Shown piece by piece: positions 5,907 through 6,245 of a stretch of DNA of 6,245 bases. The translations under genes and the position numbers were made by a program. Where the stretch lies: the NCBI GenBank assembly GCA_003525905.1, contig DQIA01000049.1, positions 1-6,245 of the forward strand, read 5' to 3'. The notes below the pieces were generated by a model. The model did no database searches, was not told where the DNA came from, and saw only the letters and a program-made list of their open reading frames with translations. This stretch comes from Clostridiales bacterium. GTDB lineage: Bacteria; Bacillota; Clostridia; Oscillospirales; Oscillospiraceae. Within the stretch, counting starts at the first letter, position 1, and the number at the start of each line of letters is the position of its first letter.

Positions 5907-5926
5907 CAAAAGGGTCCGGTTTTCAA
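5898..5926 (-). promoter_or_regulatory. Sigma-A-like promoter for metF and probably the operon
   Basis: On the minus strand TTGAAA (5921-5926) is followed by a 17-nt spacer and TACGAT (5898-5903). Transcription would start near 5891, giving a leader of about 77 nt before metF. The leader includes the palindrome CTGCGCGCAG (5865-5874) but no recognised riboswitch. No comparable promoter was seen in the metF-cooC or cooC-acsD gaps, so all four genes may depend on this one. Confidence 0.6.
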
Positions 5927-5975
5927 GCGCTTTTCCATAGATTTTACGGAGAGAGACCGCTTTTTTCCGACAGGG

Positions 5976-6004
5976 TGGATTTTTCCCGGGGAATATGGTA
6001 CAAT
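5976..6004 (+). promoter_or_regulatory. Extended -10 promoter on the plus strand, divergent from metF
   Basis: TGGTACAAT (5996-6004) combines an extended -10 TG with a TACAAT hexamer that matches TATAAT at five of six bases. The -35 region at 17-nt spacing, TGGATT (5976-5981), is weak, as is usual for extended -10 promoters. Transcription would start near 6011 and run into the folded region that follows. Confidence 0.5.
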
Positions 6005-6010
6005 GGAGAA

Positions 6011-6186
6011 AATCCGGCAGGCCGCGGGGTGCTGTAGGGGAGGGGACAGCCGGGCCCGGCGGTAAACCGCCGACTCGTACAGGGCATCGTTAAAATGGCA
6101 TGCACCGAAGTTTGGGGTGTAGCGGCGCTCAGTGAGCGCCTTGTACTGGGCAATTCAACCGCGTGAGGGCGCTGGTGCACCTCGCG
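6011..6186 (+). ncRNA. Candidate structured non-coding RNA of about 175 nt
   Basis: A 10-bp closing stem joins 6023-6032 (CGCGGGGTGC) to 6177-6186 (GCACCTCGCG). Within it lie hairpin CGGCGG-TAAA-CCGCCG (6057-6072) and stem GTACAG/TTGTAC (6077-6082/6141-6146). The latter encloses GCACC/GGTGT (6102-6106/6116-6120) and GGCGCTC-AGT-GAGCGCC (6124-6140). Pairs 6027/6182, 6082/6141 and 6102/6120 are G-U in plus-strand RNA but A-C mismatches on the other strand, so the plus strand is the likely transcript, in agreement with the promoter. No convincing coding frame with a ribosome binding site is present. A long purine-rich unpaired segment (6036-6046) and the apparently unpaired 6084-6101 could be functional. 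Family is not assigned: a raiA-type or 6S-type RNA is conceivable, and a long leader for a gene beyond the right edge is the main alternative. Confidence 0.45.
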
Positions 6187-6245
6187 CTTCCCTGATGTGT
6201 CATTGCGAGGAGGCCAACGGCCGACGTGGCAATCTCGGGAAGGCA
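6187..6245 (+). repeat. REP-like palindromic repeat, right copy, reaching the window edge
   Basis: The 40-nt core (6198-6237) starts TGTCATTGCGAG and ends GGCAATCTCG, matching the unit at 226-265 in opposite orientation. The inner hairpin is GGCC-AAC-GGCC (6212-6222), the outer ATTGC pairs with GCAAT, and CTTCCC (6187-6192) pairs with GGGAAG (6237-6242) as a base stem. It starts right after the closing stem of the RNA candidate, so it may also end that transcript. Confidence 0.7.

Noticed and set aside
2440..5940. Other long plus-strand frames over acsC-acsE, acsD, cooC and metF (2440-3771, 3699-4892, 4606-5940)
   Set aside because: They show the same antisense shadow composition, and they run through intergenic palindromes without any recognisable family motif.
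6011..6186. tmRNA, RNase P RNA, SRP RNA or tRNA as the identity of the right-hand RNA
   Set aside because: None of the conserved core sequences of these RNAs was recognisable and no tRNA cloverleaf can be drawn. The family is left open.

Overview
The window is a GC-rich bacterial segment carrying part of the Wood-Ljungdahl (reductive acetyl-CoA) pathway. Four genes lie on the minus strand. In transcription order they are metF (5814-4885), a cooC-type ATPase (4607-3840), acsD (3699-2755) and a long acsC-acsE fusion (2735-459). Strong AGGAGG ribosome binding sites, a sigma-A-like promoter and the intergenic repeat families suggest an anaerobic Firmicute, most likely a gut Clostridia/Oscillospiraceae-type organism. 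That placement is an inference from sequence style; no marker gene is present.

Layout. Positions 1-458 hold no gene; they contain dispersed palindromic repeats and the hairpins that end the operon. The four genes occupy 459-5814. The acsD-acsCE junction is tight (19 nt), but the metF-cooC gap (277 nt) and cooC-acsD gap (140 nt) are wide. Each wide gap holds a copy of the same palindromic element directly after the upstream stop codon, and a GC-rich hairpin just before the next ribosome binding site. A TTGAAA-17-TACGAT promoter with a dyad over its -10 box precedes metF. Positions 5940-6245 carry a divergent extended -10 promoter, about 175 nt that fold as a multi-stem RNA candidate, and a second palindromic repeat that matches the one at 226-265 in opposite orientation.

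Function. MetF makes methyl-tetrahydrofolate. The AcsE domain moves the methyl group to the cobalt of the corrinoid iron-sulfur protein, whose two subunits are AcsD and the AcsC domain. That protein delivers the methyl to acetyl-CoA synthase. CooC would mature the nickel enzyme of the carbonyl branch. CODH (acsA), acetyl-CoA synthase (acsB), the metF partner metV and the corrinoid reductive activator are not in this window and may lie outside it.

The points most worth a second look are the single-chain AcsC-AcsE fusion, the paired intergenic palindromes, and the unassigned structured RNA candidate divergent from metF.
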